Source: Acidimicrobiales bacterium (GTDB taxonomy: Bacteria; Actinomycetota; Acidimicrobiia; Acidimicrobiales; VFJN01). From it: a stretch of 42,878 nt of DNA. Positions 7,869-17,067 of this stretch are shown here, in pieces. The stretch is taken from the NCBI GenBank assembly GCA_035316325.1, contig DATHJB010000168.1:1-42878 (forward strand). The letters run 5' to 3'. The notes below the pieces were generated by a model, which made no database searches, was not told where the DNA came from, and worked only from the letters and a program-made list of their open reading frames with translations. Position 1 is the first letter of the stretch, and every line of letters starts with the position of its first letter. The translations under genes and the position numbers were made by a program.

Positions 7869-8960
7869 GTGATCGTGGTCGCCAAGATCGGCAGCTCTTC
7901 GATTACCGACGAATCAGGTCACATCGACAAGTCGGCCGTCGCCAAGTTCTGCACCGAGGTGGCGGCGTTGTGGGAGATCGGCCATCGGGTGGTGGTCGTG
8001 ACCAGTGGTGCGATCGCCGCGGGCCTCCCCGCCCTGGGCCTCGACCACCGTCGCACCCGTGACGCGGTCACCCTGCAGGCGGTGTCGGCCATCGGGCAGA
8101 GCCGGCTCATGCGGGTGTACGACGCCGCGCTGGGCGAGATGGGCCTGGTCGGGGGACAGATCCTGCTGGCCCCGCTCGACTTCATGATGCGCCAGCAGTA
8201 CCTCCACGCCCGGTCGACGCTGAACCGGCTGCTGGAGCTGGGCGTGGTGCCGGTGATCAACGAGAACGACGCCATCGCCGACGACGAGATCCGCTTCGGC
8301 GACAACGACCGTCTGGCGGCCCTGGTGGCCCACCTGCTGAAGGCCGACCTGCTGGTGCTGCTCACCGACCAGCCCGGCCTGCTCACCGCCGACCCCCGCT
8401 TCGACGCCCAGGCGTCGCTGATCGAGGAGATCGTCGAGCTGGACCACACGCTCGACGCCGTGGTCGGCGGGGCGGGCGACCGGGGGAGCGGCGGCATGGC
8501 GTCGAAGCTGGCGGCCGCCAAGATCGCCGCCTGGTCGGGTGTGCGGGCGGTGATCGCCCAGGCCGACCGGCCCAACGTGCTGGTCGACGCGGTCCACGGC
8601 GCCAACGGCGTGGGCACCGTGGTGGTGCCCCGGGGACGTCGCCTGGGGGCGCGCAAGCTGTGGATCGCCTTCGCCGTCGGGTCGACGGGCACGATCGTGG
8701 TCGACGAGGGCGCCCGGACCGCCGTGTTCGGGCGGGGCAAGTCGCTGCTGCCGGCCGGAGTGGTGGAGGTGAAGGGCAGCTTCGAGGTCGACGCTCCCGT
8801 CGAGATCGCCACCAAGGATGGTCAGGTGTTCGCCAAGGGCCTCACCCGGATCGACGCCGCCGGCCTGCGGGCGGTGGCCGGCCAGCGCACCCCCGACCTG
8901 CCCGAGGGCGTGCCCCACGAGGTCATCCACCGCGACGACCTCGTCGTCCTCCCGCGGTAG
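7869..8960 (+). CDS. proB: Glutamate 5-kinase with PUA domain
   Basis: A 363-residue enzyme that phosphorylates L-glutamate in the first step of proline synthesis, in the cytoplasm. The amino-acid kinase domain (~1-250) carries VAKIGSSSITD, VVTSGAIAAG, VVPVINENDAIADDEI with FGDNDRLAALVA, and the nucleotide-site GSGGMASKLAAAKIAA. The C-terminal ~90 residues form a PUA-like domain (RLGARKLWIAFA...). The start is GTG 7869, with AAGGG about ten bases upstream. proA, the next pathway gene, is not adjacent but about 16 kb downstream on the same strand. Feedback inhibition by proline is usual for the family. Confidence 0.95.
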   Translation: MIVVAKIGSSSITDESGHIDKSAVAKFCTEVAALWEIGHRVVVVTSGAIAAGLPALGLDHRRTRDAVTLQAVSAIGQSRLMRVYDAALGEMGLVGGQILLAPLDFMMRQQYLHARSTLNRLLELGVVPVINENDAIADDEIRFGDNDRLAALVAHLLKADLLVLLTDQPGLLTADPRFDAQASLIEEIVELDHTLDAVVGGAGDRGSGGMASKLAAAKIAAWSGVRAVIAQADRPNVLVDAVHGANGVGTVVVPRGRRLGARKLWIAFAVGSTGTIVVDEGARTAVFGRGKSLLPAGVVEVKGSFEVDAPVEIATKDGQVFAKGLTRIDAAGLRAVAGQRTPDLPEGVPHEVIHRDDLVVLPR

Positions 8961-8968
8961 GGGTGTCG

Positions 8969-9457
8969 GTGGGCGAGGGTGTGGATCCGACGTCGGGCGA
9001 CGGGTTCGTCCTGGTCGCGGACGGGACCGCACGGTGGGGCCTCTACGGCGCCGCCGGGTTGCTGGTCCGCCACGTCGACGCGGCCACCGGGGCAGCGTCG
9101 ATCTTCGTGGCGCTGCGCTCGCAGTGGACCCACATGGGCGGCAAGTGGGCGGTCCCCGGCGGGGCGCTCGCCCTCGGCGAGACACCGGTGGAGGCGGCGC
9201 TCCGCGAGTTCCGCGAGGAGATCGGGATGTCGCTGCCGGCCGAGCGGGTGGTCGAGATCCACGAGGACGACCACGGCGGCTGGTCGTACTGGACCGTCGT
9301 CCTCGACGTCGACGAGCCTTTCCCCCTGCCCACGGGCATCAACTGGGAGACCGCCGAGGTCCGCTGGGCCGTGGCGCACGAGCTCCACGACCTCGCGCTC
9401 CTCGAACCCTTCCGCGCCACCCTGATCCGCTTGGCGCTCCTGCCCGGGCCCGGCTGA
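8969..9457 (+). CDS. NUDIX hydrolase
   Basis: A 162-residue protein with a perfect Nudix box: GALALGETPVEAALREFREE followed by IGM fits GX5EX7REUXEEXGU at about residues 69-91, giving the metal-binding glutamates. It should hydrolyse a nucleoside diphosphate linked to another moiety; the substrate cannot be read from sequence. Three in-frame GTG starts exist (8963, 8969, 8981). 8969 is preferred because AGGGG at 8959-8963 lies five bases upstream. It follows proB by eight bases and probably shares its transcript. It ends at a hairpin facing pspA. Confidence 0.88.
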   Translation: MGEGVDPTSGDGFVLVADGTARWGLYGAAGLLVRHVDAATGAASIFVALRSQWTHMGGKWAVPGGALALGETPVEAALREFREEIGMSLPAERVVEIHEDDHGGWSYWTVVLDVDEPFPLPTGINWETAEVRWAVAHELHDLALLEPFRATLIRLALLPGPG

Positions 9458-9466
9458 CGGCCGGGC
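9448..9466. terminator. Hairpin between convergent NUDIX and pspA genes
   Basis: GCCCGGC (9448-9454) pairs perfectly with GCCGGGC (9460-9466) around a five-base loop that contains the NUDIX stop codon. Its place between two converging genes suits a bidirectional terminator. There is no T-tract, as is common in high-GC actinobacteria. Confidence 0.5.
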
Positions 9467-9475
9467 GAAGGCCGC

Positions 9476-10273
9476 TCAGCTCCCCTCGGGCTTCGCGGCC
9501 TCCTCCTTCTCGGTGGCGGGGATCTCGGGGACGTCGTCGGTGACGGACGGGGCGCCGATGCCGAGCTGGTCCTTGATCTGCGACAGCCGGGCCTGGGCCT
9601 CGACGTTCATCGACGCCGACTCGACCTCGAGCATCCGTGACTCGACCGAGGTGTCGGTGAGCTCCGACATGCCCTTGGCCTTGGCGTAGCGGGCCTCGAT
9701 CTTGTCGCGCACCTCGTTGAGGGTGGGCACGTCCTCGCCGACCGTCTCCGACAGCGACGACATGGCCTTGTTCATCGTCTCCTGCATCTTGGCCTGGTCG
9801 AGCTGCGACAGGAGCTTCTGTCGCTCGGCCAGCTTCTGCTGGAGGGCCATGGCGTTCTGCTCGACGGCCTTCTTCGCCTGGTTGGCCGCGTCGGTCGACT
9901 GGAGGTGCATCTGCTTGAGGTCGTCGACCTCCTTCTCCAGCTGGATCAGGCGGTTGGCGAAGGCCTCGGCCGTGGACGTGAACTGCGCCGACTTGGTGGC
10001 GTCGCCGGACTTCGCCGCGTCGTCGGCCATCCGCACCGCCTGCACGGCGTTGCCGTTGACCTTCTCGAGCTCGCCCATGGTGCGGTTGAGCCGCATCTCG
10101 GTCTGCTTCTGGTGCGCGATGACGTTGGCCGCCTGCTCCTTGAGCCGGCGCTGCTGGTCCTGCGCCTCGGTCAACGCCTGCTCCAGCTGGACCTTGGGGT
10201 CGGCCCGCTCGCTGAACGACGATGACAGCTTCGCCGTCATGTACTTCCACCACCGCCGGATCAGTTTCAACAT
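9476..10273 (-). CDS. pspA: PspA/IM30 family membrane-stress protein
   Basis: A 265-residue, almost entirely helical protein. It begins with an amphipathic helix (MLKLIRRWWKYMTAKLSSSF) and continues with long coiled-coil helices (~25-215) rich in Gln, Glu, Lys and Ala (ALTEAQDQQRRLKEQAANVI). The last ~30 residues are acidic and disordered (EIPATEKEEAAKPEGS). PspA/IM30 proteins form ESCRT-III-like oligomers on the inner membrane and protect it under envelope stress. No PspB/PspC or clgR-type partner is adjacent. The start ATG is preceded six bases away by TAGGGT, suggesting a leaderless transcript. It is divergent from the MFS gene. Confidence 0.9.
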   Translation of the reverse strand: MLKLIRRWWKYMTAKLSSSFSERADPKVQLEQALTEAQDQQRRLKEQAANVIAHQKQTEMRLNRTMGELEKVNGNAVQAVRMADDAAKSGDATKSAQFTSTAEAFANRLIQLEKEVDDLKQMHLQSTDAANQAKKAVEQNAMALQQKLAERQKLLSQLDQAKMQETMNKAMSSLSETVGEDVPTLNEVRDKIEARYAKAKGMSELTDTSVESRMLEVESASMNVEAQARLSQIKDQLGIGAPSVTDDVPEIPATEKEEAAKPEGS

Positions 10274-10279
10274 GCGACC

Positions 10280-10306
10280 ACCCTACGCTAGAGCTGTGAC
10301 AGTCAA
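10280..10306 (-). promoter_or_regulatory. Predicted leaderless promoter of pspA
   Basis: On the minus strand TTGACT (10301-10306) and TAGGGT (10280-10285) form a -35/-10 pair with 15 bases between, then six bases to the ATG. Transcription starting about seven bases after the -10 would begin at the start codon. The 15-base spacer is short, so the -35 assignment is the weaker part. The -35 overlaps the first copy of a direct repeat. Confidence 0.4.
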
Positions 10307-10369
10307 GGCCGCGCAGCGTCTTGACCCCGCTTGGGGCTGCGGCGGGTGGTTGGAGGGCCGTGACAGTCA
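10296..10369. repeat. Direct repeat in the pspA-MFS divergent region
   Basis: GTGACAGTCA occurs at 10296-10305 and again at 10360-10369, with similar flanks (GCTGTGACAGTCAAG and GCCGTGACAGTCAGG). The first copy covers the predicted pspA -35 box. Two copies 64 bases apart, about six helical turns, between divergent genes could be a pair of operator sites. No regulator is known for them. Confidence 0.35.
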
Positions 10370-10434
10370 GGACTCCGGGTCGTCGGCCTTAGCCTCGGGG
10401 GATCGACTCGGATCTGCGGCTGGCCCGTCGTGCC

Positions 10435-11646
10435 GTGGCGGCGGTGTTCTTCGTCAACGGTGCGCTGTTCGCGAACTGGGTGACGCGCGTCCCGGCGGTG
10501 AAGGACGCCGTCGATACCGGCACCGGACCGCTCGGCGTGGCCCTGCTGGGCATCGGGGCGGGGTCGCTGCTGTCGATGCCGTTCTCGGGCCGGCTGTGCG
10601 AGCGCTACGGCAGCGGGCGGATCGTCACCGCCAGCGGCCTGGGGATGTCGGCCGTGCTGCTCCTGCCCGCCTTCGCCCCCGACGTGGTGACCCTCGGCCT
10701 GTGCCTGCTGTTCTACGGCGCCGGCTTCGGCCTGCTCGACGTGTCGATGAACGTCCAGGCGGTCGCCGTGGTGAAGCGGCTGGAGCGGCCGATCATGCCG
10801 TGGTTCCACGCCGCCTTCAGCTGCGGCGGCCTGGCCGGCGCCGCCACCGGAGGCCTGGCCGCCCAGGCCGACCTCGGCCCCGCGCCCCACTTCGCCCTGG
10901 TCGGCTCCGTCATGGCGGTGGTCGTGCTGTGGGCGGATCGGCACCTGTTGCCGGACCCCGACCCCGTGCCCGAGCCCGCACCGAAGCCGGAACCCGAGCC
11001 CGACCCGACGCTGCAAGGCCGAGATGGCGACGGCGACCGCGACCGCCGGACCCGGCGGTTGAACCCCTACGTGATCGGCGTCGGGGCCGTCGCCGCCTGC
11101 GCCGCGCTGGGCGAGGGCGTGATGGCCGACTGGTCCACCCTGTTCCTCCGCGACGTCCGTGACGTCGACGCCGGCCCCGCGGCCGCCGGGTTCGCGGCGT
11201 TCTCCGTCGCCATGACCGCCGGTCGCCTCGGCGGCGAGGCCGCCATCCGCCGCCTCGGTGCCACCAGGGTCCTGCAGGTCGGCGGGTCGACCGCGGCCGC
11301 CGGCGTCGTCCTCGCCGTGACCGTGCCGTCGCCCGTCGCCGCCGTCGTCGGCTTCCTGCTGGTGGGCCTGGGCCTGTCGTGCGGCTTCCCCCTGGCCATC
11401 AGCGCCGCCGGCGAGAGCGGGTCCGGGTCGGGCAGCAACGAGATCGCCACCGCCTCGATGATCGGCTACCTGGGCTTCCTCCTCGGCCCGCCCCTCATCG
11501 GACTGCTGGCCGAGGTCGTGGGCCTGGGCCCCGCGCTGCTCGCCATCGCCGTCTCGTCGGCGGGCCTCGTCGCCCTGGCCCCGATCCTCGGGACCGCCGA
11601 CCCGGCCGCTACCGGCCCAGACCCGGTAAGGGCAGGCGCGCGGTGA
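10435..11646 (+). CDS. Major facilitator superfamily transporter
   Basis: About 403 residues with ~12 hydrophobic segments, resembling YbjJ-like MFS proteins (FFVNGALFANWVTRVPAVKD near the N-terminus, GFGLLDVSMNVQAVAV, AAFSCGGLAGAA). The substrate is unknown. The central loop (~residues 183-205) is an unusual Asp/Glu-Pro string (PDPDPVPEPAPKPEPEPDP) before the second half. The start is uncertain: GTG 10435 falls inside the first helix and has no ribosome binding site. The same frame continues upstream with a plausible basic N-terminus (DSDLRLARRAVAAV) to an ATC at 10402 that lies six bases after TAGCCT (10390-10395). The 3' end overlaps the 3' end of murJ by 38 bases. Confidence 0.82.
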   Translation: MAAVFFVNGALFANWVTRVPAVKDAVDTGTGPLGVALLGIGAGSLLSMPFSGRLCERYGSGRIVTASGLGMSAVLLLPAFAPDVVTLGLCLLFYGAGFGLLDVSMNVQAVAVVKRLERPIMPWFHAAFSCGGLAGAATGGLAAQADLGPAPHFALVGSVMAVVVLWADRHLLPDPDPVPEPAPKPEPEPDPTLQGRDGDGDRDRRTRRLNPYVIGVGAVAACAALGEGVMADWSTLFLRDVRDVDAGPAAAGFAAFSVAMTAGRLGGEAAIRRLGATRVLQVGGSTAAAGVVLAVTVPSPVAAVVGFLLVGLGLSCGFPLAISAAGESGSGSGSNEIATASMIGYLGFLLGPPLIGLLAEVVGLGPALLAIAVSSAGLVALAPILGTADPAATGPDPVRAGAR

Positions 11647-13567
11647 GCGCGGCGGCCTCGGGGACCTGCAACCAGCGCGTCATCACCAGGTAGACGACCC
11701 CGGCCGGGCCGAGCACCAGCGGCGCCAGCAGCAGCGCCGGCCAACTGTTCGGCAGCACGGTGACCAGGCCGAACGCCACCGTGGCGGACACCGCGCACGA
11801 CGCCGCGATCGGGTTGAGCCAGCGCCCGGCCATCCGGGTGCGCCCGATCCGCCAGGCGACCGCCCGCGCCAGCATCCGGTACTCGACGATCGCGGCGACG
11901 GTCGCGCCGATGGCGAAGGCGATCAGCCCCAGGTGGACGAACTCGGTGTTGAGCCGCACCGAGGACGGCAGCGGCCCGACGGCCCAGAAGTCGTCCCAGC
12001 CCTGCACGCCGTTCGACCCGATCGTCAACCGGTCGAGCGGGAACATCACGGCCAGGCTCACCACGGTCGACACGACCACCCGGATGACCGACAGCCGCGG
12101 CGGCGTCTTGGGGTCGTCCAGGGCGTAGAGGCCGTTCTGCAGCAGCCGCGACGACGTCGTCGCCGGTAGGCCGATGGCGAACACGGCCAGCGCCAGCCAG
12201 ACGCCCCAGGTGTCGTCCCAGCCGAACTTGCCCCGCTGGAAGATGGCACCGACGATCACGTCGCCCACCACGACGTACATGGTGGCGATGGGCAGCACGT
12301 AGAAGGCGATGCGGGCCATGCCGTCTTCCAGGCGCCGCCGGAACAGCCGGCGGGTCTCGGGGTCGTGCACCGACACCTGCGACAGGTCGGGCAGCTCGGC
12401 GGCGGCCACACCGAGGCCGAACATCGAGATCGGCAGCTGGTACAGCAGCAGGGCGTAGAACAGCGACGACACCGCCCCGGTGGCCAGGAAGCTGGCCAGC
12501 CACAGGTCGATGTAGATGATGAACTGGACGATGCCCTTGCCCACGATGACGGGCATGAAGCGGGTCACCACGCTGCGGACCGGGGCGCTGCGGGTGTCGA
12601 GGCTCAGGCGCATGTTGCGGCCCAACAGGCCCAGCACCGGGCGCAGTTGCACCAGCAGCTGGAGCAGACCACCGACCAGCACGCCCCAGGCCAGGGCCGT
12701 CGCCATCCGCCACTGGCTCTGATGGGTGAGGCCGGCGGCGAACAGCGCCGCGATCTGGGCGGCGTTCCACAGCACCGGCGCGATGTAGGACAGGAAGAAC
12801 TTGCGGTGGCTGTTGAGCACCCCGAGGCACCAGGCCGACAGCACCAGGAAGCCGATGCCGGGGAACATGATGCGGACGAGCCGGACGGTCAGTGCGAACG
12901 TCTCGCCCTCGAAGCCGGTGACCAACACCCGGGCGATCGGCTCGGCGAACATCACGCCGACGAGGCTGATGATGCCGGTGATCACCAGCAGCAGGCCGGC
13001 GATGGCCCCGGCCAGGCGGCCGGCCTCGCGCTCGTTGCCCTCGTCGCGCAGCCGGGCGTACACCGGGATGAACGACGCCGACAGCACACCTTCGCCCAGC
13101 AGGTTCTGCAGCATGTTGGGGATGCGCAGCGCCGCCTTGAAGGCGTCGGCGGCGGGGCCGGTGCCCAGGAAGGAGGCGATCACCGTCTCCCGCACGAGGC
13201 CGGCGCAGCTCGACAGGAAGATGGCGATGGCGACCAGCCGCGACGACTTCGACGACGACGGCTGCTCCTCCTCCTCGGGCGGCGGCTCCGGGGGTGGCGG
13301 GCGACCCGGCCGAGGGGGAGAAGGGCGGCGGGTCGGACGGACCTGGTCGTCGGCCCGGGTCCGCAGGCGAGGCCCCGACTGCTGCAGGAGCATCTCGTCG
13401 AGGATCGGCATCTCGATGGTCGGCGCGTCGGGCTCGTACCACCCGGGCTCCGGCTCCGGCCCGTCCTCGGCGTAGGGGGAGTGCGGACGCGGCGCGTGCC
13501 GCTCGCGCTCGTAGGGGTCAGCCCGCAGCCAGGGGTCCTGGTCGTGCTCGTCGTTGCCGGTCGTCAC
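11609..13567 (-). CDS. murJ: Lipid II flippase MurJ (MviN family)
   Basis: A 652-residue membrane protein that moves the peptidoglycan precursor lipid II across the inner membrane. The conserved start of the MOP-fold domain is visible after residue ~108 (VRETVIASFLGTGPAADAFK, then RIPNMLQNLLGEGVLSASFI), with about 14 hydrophobic helices to the end. A disordered N-terminal extension of ~108 residues precedes it, rich in Asp, Glu, Pro and Arg (PPPPEPPPEEEEQPSSSKSS). Such extensions are a known actinobacterial feature (MviN of mycobacteria has extra domains). The ATG overlaps the stop of the upstream coiled-coil gene by four bases. The stop lies inside the 3' end of the MFS gene. Confidence 0.93.
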   Translation of the reverse strand: MTTGNDEHDQDPWLRADPYERERHAPRPHSPYAEDGPEPEPGWYEPDAPTIEMPILDEMLLQQSGPRLRTRADDQVRPTRRPSPPRPGRPPPPEPPPEEEEQPSSSKSSRLVAIAIFLSSCAGLVRETVIASFLGTGPAADAFKAALRIPNMLQNLLGEGVLSASFIPVYARLRDEGNEREAGRLAGAIAGLLLVITGIISLVGVMFAEPIARVLVTGFEGETFALTVRLVRIMFPGIGFLVLSAWCLGVLNSHRKFFLSYIAPVLWNAAQIAALFAAGLTHQSQWRMATALAWGVLVGGLLQLLVQLRPVLGLLGRNMRLSLDTRSAPVRSVVTRFMPVIVGKGIVQFIIYIDLWLASFLATGAVSSLFYALLLYQLPISMFGLGVAAAELPDLSQVSVHDPETRRLFRRRLEDGMARIAFYVLPIATMYVVVGDVIVGAIFQRGKFGWDDTWGVWLALAVFAIGLPATTSSRLLQNGLYALDDPKTPPRLSVIRVVVSTVVSLAVMFPLDRLTIGSNGVQGWDDFWAVGPLPSSVRLNTEFVHLGLIAFAIGATVAAIVEYRMLARAVAWRIGRTRMAGRWLNPIAASCAVSATVAFGLVTVLPNSWPALLLAPLVLGPAGVVYLVMTRWLQVPEAAALTARLPLPGLGR

Positions 13568-14400
13568 CCGGCGGGGCCTTGGGACATCCCACCCGTCGAC
13601 GTGCCGTGCGTGCCGTGGGTCTCCTCCAGGGCCAGGCGGAGGGCCTCCATGTCGCTGACCATGCTGTCGACGTCGGTGGACAGGCTCGACACCGACGCGT
13701 TGGAGTCGGCCTGGGCCGAGAGCTCCAGCGCCCGCACCACGGCTTCGCCCATGCGGGCGTCGAGCAGCCGCAGCTGGCTGCGCGCCTGCTCGATGACCCG
13801 GTCCATCCGCTGGGCCGTCGCCTGCTGCACCTCGAGCGACTCGATGGTGCGGGCGACGCTCTCGTCGCCGGGGGAGGCGTCGCGGGCCTGGGCGGCCTCG
13901 GCCAGGTCACGGCCGATGTCGGCGGTGTCGATGCGACGCCGGGTCTGCACCAGCGACTCGCCCCGGTTGGCGATCTGCCACGTCTCCTGCACCAGGGTGT
14001 CCATCTGGCCGGCGATGCTCTGCAGGGTCTCCTGCAGCGGACCGGACCGGGTGCGGCTGACCGCCTCGTGGAAGCGGGCCCGGGCGGCGACGGCGTCCTG
14101 CACGGCCCGTCGCCACGGCTCCTGGAGGGTGAACGGGTCGATGCGGTCGCCCCGGGCCCGGCCGCCCCCGGTCATGGCGGCGCCGACCCGCACGGCCCAC
14201 GCTCCCGCCCCGACCACCACGGCGCCGACGATCGGCAGCCCGAGGGCGATGCCCACCGCGGCCCCACCCCCGGCGGCGAGGATGCCGACGGGCGACATCA
14301 TGGCCCGCGCCACCTTGGGCGTGAAGAAACGATCGCGCAGAGAGAGCCCCACGGCCTCAGAGTAGTTGTGGGGTCGCGTGACCAGGGGGAGCCAGTCCAT
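13564..14400 (-). CDS. Predicted membrane-hairpin and coiled-coil protein upstream of murJ
   Basis: About 278 residues from ATG 14400. Residues ~38-75 form two glycine/alanine-rich hydrophobic segments (VGILAAGGGAAVGIALGLPI, VGAVVVGAGAWAVRVGAAM). The remainder is helical, charged and coiled-coil-like (TIESLEVQQATAQRMDRVIE, RSQLRLLDARMGEAVVRALE), ending in a Gly/Thr-rich tail. No catalytic motif was seen and I do not recognise a characterised family; the RLLDARM region is loosely reminiscent of XpaC-like proteins. An in-frame start at 14463 would run into the divergent lipoprotein gene, so 14400 is preferred. It is translationally coupled to murJ (four-base overlap), suggesting a role in envelope assembly. 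Confidence 0.7.
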   Translation of the reverse strand: MDWLPLVTRPHNYSEAVGLSLRDRFFTPKVARAMMSPVGILAAGGGAAVGIALGLPIVGAVVVGAGAWAVRVGAAMTGGGRARGDRIDPFTLQEPWRRAVQDAVAARARFHEAVSRTRSGPLQETLQSIAGQMDTLVQETWQIANRGESLVQTRRRIDTADIGRDLAEAAQARDASPGDESVARTIESLEVQQATAQRMDRVIEQARSQLRLLDARMGEAVVRALELSAQADSNASVSSLSTDVDSMVSDMEALRLALEETHGTHGTSTGGMSQGPAG

Positions 14401-14436
14401 TCGCTTCGCGTCCAGGTTCCGTTCACCCGACGGCTG

Positions 14437-14442
14437 TAGGGT
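14437..14442 (+). promoter_or_regulatory. -10 box for the ABC importer operon
   Basis: TAGGGT lies eight bases before the GTG start of the first binding-protein gene, in a 50-base divergent gap. It suggests a leaderless or nearly leaderless transcript for the operon. No convincing -35 box is seen. Confidence 0.35.
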
Positions 14443-14450
14443 CCCGGCCC

Positions 14451-15878
14451 GTGGGAGGAGCACGCCGAGCGTGGGTCGTCGCGGCGGCGACGGGGCTGCT
14501 GGTCGCGTCGTGTGGCGGTGGCGACGACGACGGCGCGTCGGGCGACGACGAGGGCGACGAAGCGGCGACCACGGAGCTGCCCCCCTGCCCGCTCGACGCC
14601 CTCGACGACGCCACCGAGCCGGTCGAGATCGTCTACTGGCACGGGATGACCCGGGTCGCCGAGGACGCCCTGAAGGCCCTCACCGACGAGTTCAACGCCT
14701 CGCAGGACCGGGTGCAGGTGAAGCTGGTGAACAACTCCAGCGGCAATCAGCACGACAAGTACCTGGCCGGGCTCCAGACCGGCGACCTGCCCGACGTGAT
14801 CCAGCACGACGCCACCCTGCTGCAGCAGATGGTCGACACGCAGACCGTGGTGCCGGCCGAGTCGTGCATCGCGGCGATGGAGGAGCGGGGCGACGAGTTC
14901 GACGAGGCCGACTGGGTGGAGCGCAGCCTCGTGTACCACCAGCTGGACGGGGTGCAGTGGGCGCTGCCGTTCGGCGTCGCCAACCCGGTGCTGCTCTACA
15001 ACAGGGCGGCCTTCACCGAGGCGGGGCTCGACCCCGACGACCCGCCCGCCACCCTCGACGACTACCGGTCCGCCGCCGAGGCCCTGGTCGACGCCGGCTA
15101 CCGCTACGGCGCCGCGGTGGCGATCGAGGCGTGGCACTTCGAGGAGTTCCTCGCCCTGGCCGGTGAGACCTACGTCGACCAGGGCAACGGCCGCACGGAC
15201 CGGGCCACGCAGGTGACCTTCGACGGCGGGTCCGGCGAGGAGCTGTACGCCTTCTTCGACCAGCTGGTCGACGACGGCCTCGCCGTGACCAACCCCCGCG
15301 AGGGGCCCGACGGCATCAACAACCTGCTGGCCATTGGCAACGGCGACGCCGGGATGACGGTGGTGTCGTCCTCGGCGCTGGGATCGGTGCTGGAGGTGCT
15401 CGGGTCGGACCAGTACACCGACGTCGAGCTGGGCGTGGGCCCGATGCCCGGGTTGACCGAGGACGGGGGTGTCGTCGTCGCCGGTGGAGGCCTGTCGATC
15501 ACCGCCCGCGACCCGGCCAAGCAGGCCGCCGGCTGGGAGCTCATCCAGTTCCTCACCAGCCCCGAGAGCCAGGCCACGTGGGCCGCGGCCACCGGCTACG
15601 CCCCGGTGCGCCAGTCGTCGGTCGACCTGCCCGAGCTCCGGCAGCGCTGGGAGGAGGAGCCCGGCTTCCGCATCTCCTACGACCAGCTGGTGGAGGGCGT
15701 CGAGAACGAGGCGACCGCCGGCCCGATGGTGGGCGACATGGCCGCGGTGCGGACCGCCGTCGAGGAGGCGCTGACCGCCATGTTCGTCGCCGACCTGGCC
15801 CCCGACGAGGCGCTCGCCGAGGCCGCCCAGGTCTCGAACGACGCGATTGCCTCCTACAACGAGCGCCTCGGTGGGTAA
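14451..15878 (+). CDS. ABC importer substrate-binding lipoprotein, copy 1
   Basis: A 475-residue extracellular solute-binding protein of the family that captures sugars or glycerol-phosphate-type compounds (UgpB/MalE group). The signal peptide ends in a lipobox (VASC, Cys21), followed by an acidic Gly/Asp linker. The mature part starts CPLDALDDATEPVEIVYWHG and contains LPFGVANPVLLYNRAAF and AKQAAGWELIQFLTSPESQA, typical of these proteins. Two cysteines (CPLDAL and AESC) are conserved in all three paralogues of this locus and may form a disulfide. GTG 14451 follows a TAGGGT box. A hairpin and the ATPase gene follow. Copy 1 is the most divergent of the three. Confidence 0.9.
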   Translation: MGGARRAWVVAAATGLLVASCGGGDDDGASGDDEGDEAATTELPPCPLDALDDATEPVEIVYWHGMTRVAEDALKALTDEFNASQDRVQVKLVNNSSGNQHDKYLAGLQTGDLPDVIQHDATLLQQMVDTQTVVPAESCIAAMEERGDEFDEADWVERSLVYHQLDGVQWALPFGVANPVLLYNRAAFTEAGLDPDDPPATLDDYRSAAEALVDAGYRYGAAVAIEAWHFEEFLALAGETYVDQGNGRTDRATQVTFDGGSGEELYAFFDQLVDDGLAVTNPREGPDGINNLLAIGNGDAGMTVVSSSALGSVLEVLGSDQYTDVELGVGPMPGLTEDGGVVVAGGGLSITARDPAKQAAGWELIQFLTSPESQATWAAATGYAPVRQSSVDLPELRQRWEEEPGFRISYDQLVEGVENEATAGPMVGDMAAVRTAVEEALTAMFVADLAPDEALAEAAQVSNDAIASYNERLGG

Positions 15879-15881
15879 CGT

Positions 15882-15903
15882 CCGGGGTCGCCGCCGGCCC
15901 CGG
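15882..15903 (+). terminator. Intercistronic hairpin after the first binding-protein gene
   Basis: CCGGGG (15882-15887) pairs with CCCCGG (15898-15903) around a ten-base loop, four bases after the stop codon and 37 bases before the ATPase start. In binding-protein operons such hairpins often attenuate or protect mRNA so that more binding protein than transporter is made. Here that is inference. Confidence 0.4.
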
Positions 15904-15939
15904 CGCGTGGCGGAAGCGGAAGCGGATGAGGAGTAGTTG

Positions 15940-17066
<1,127 letters not shown>

Positions 17067-17067
<1 letters not shown>

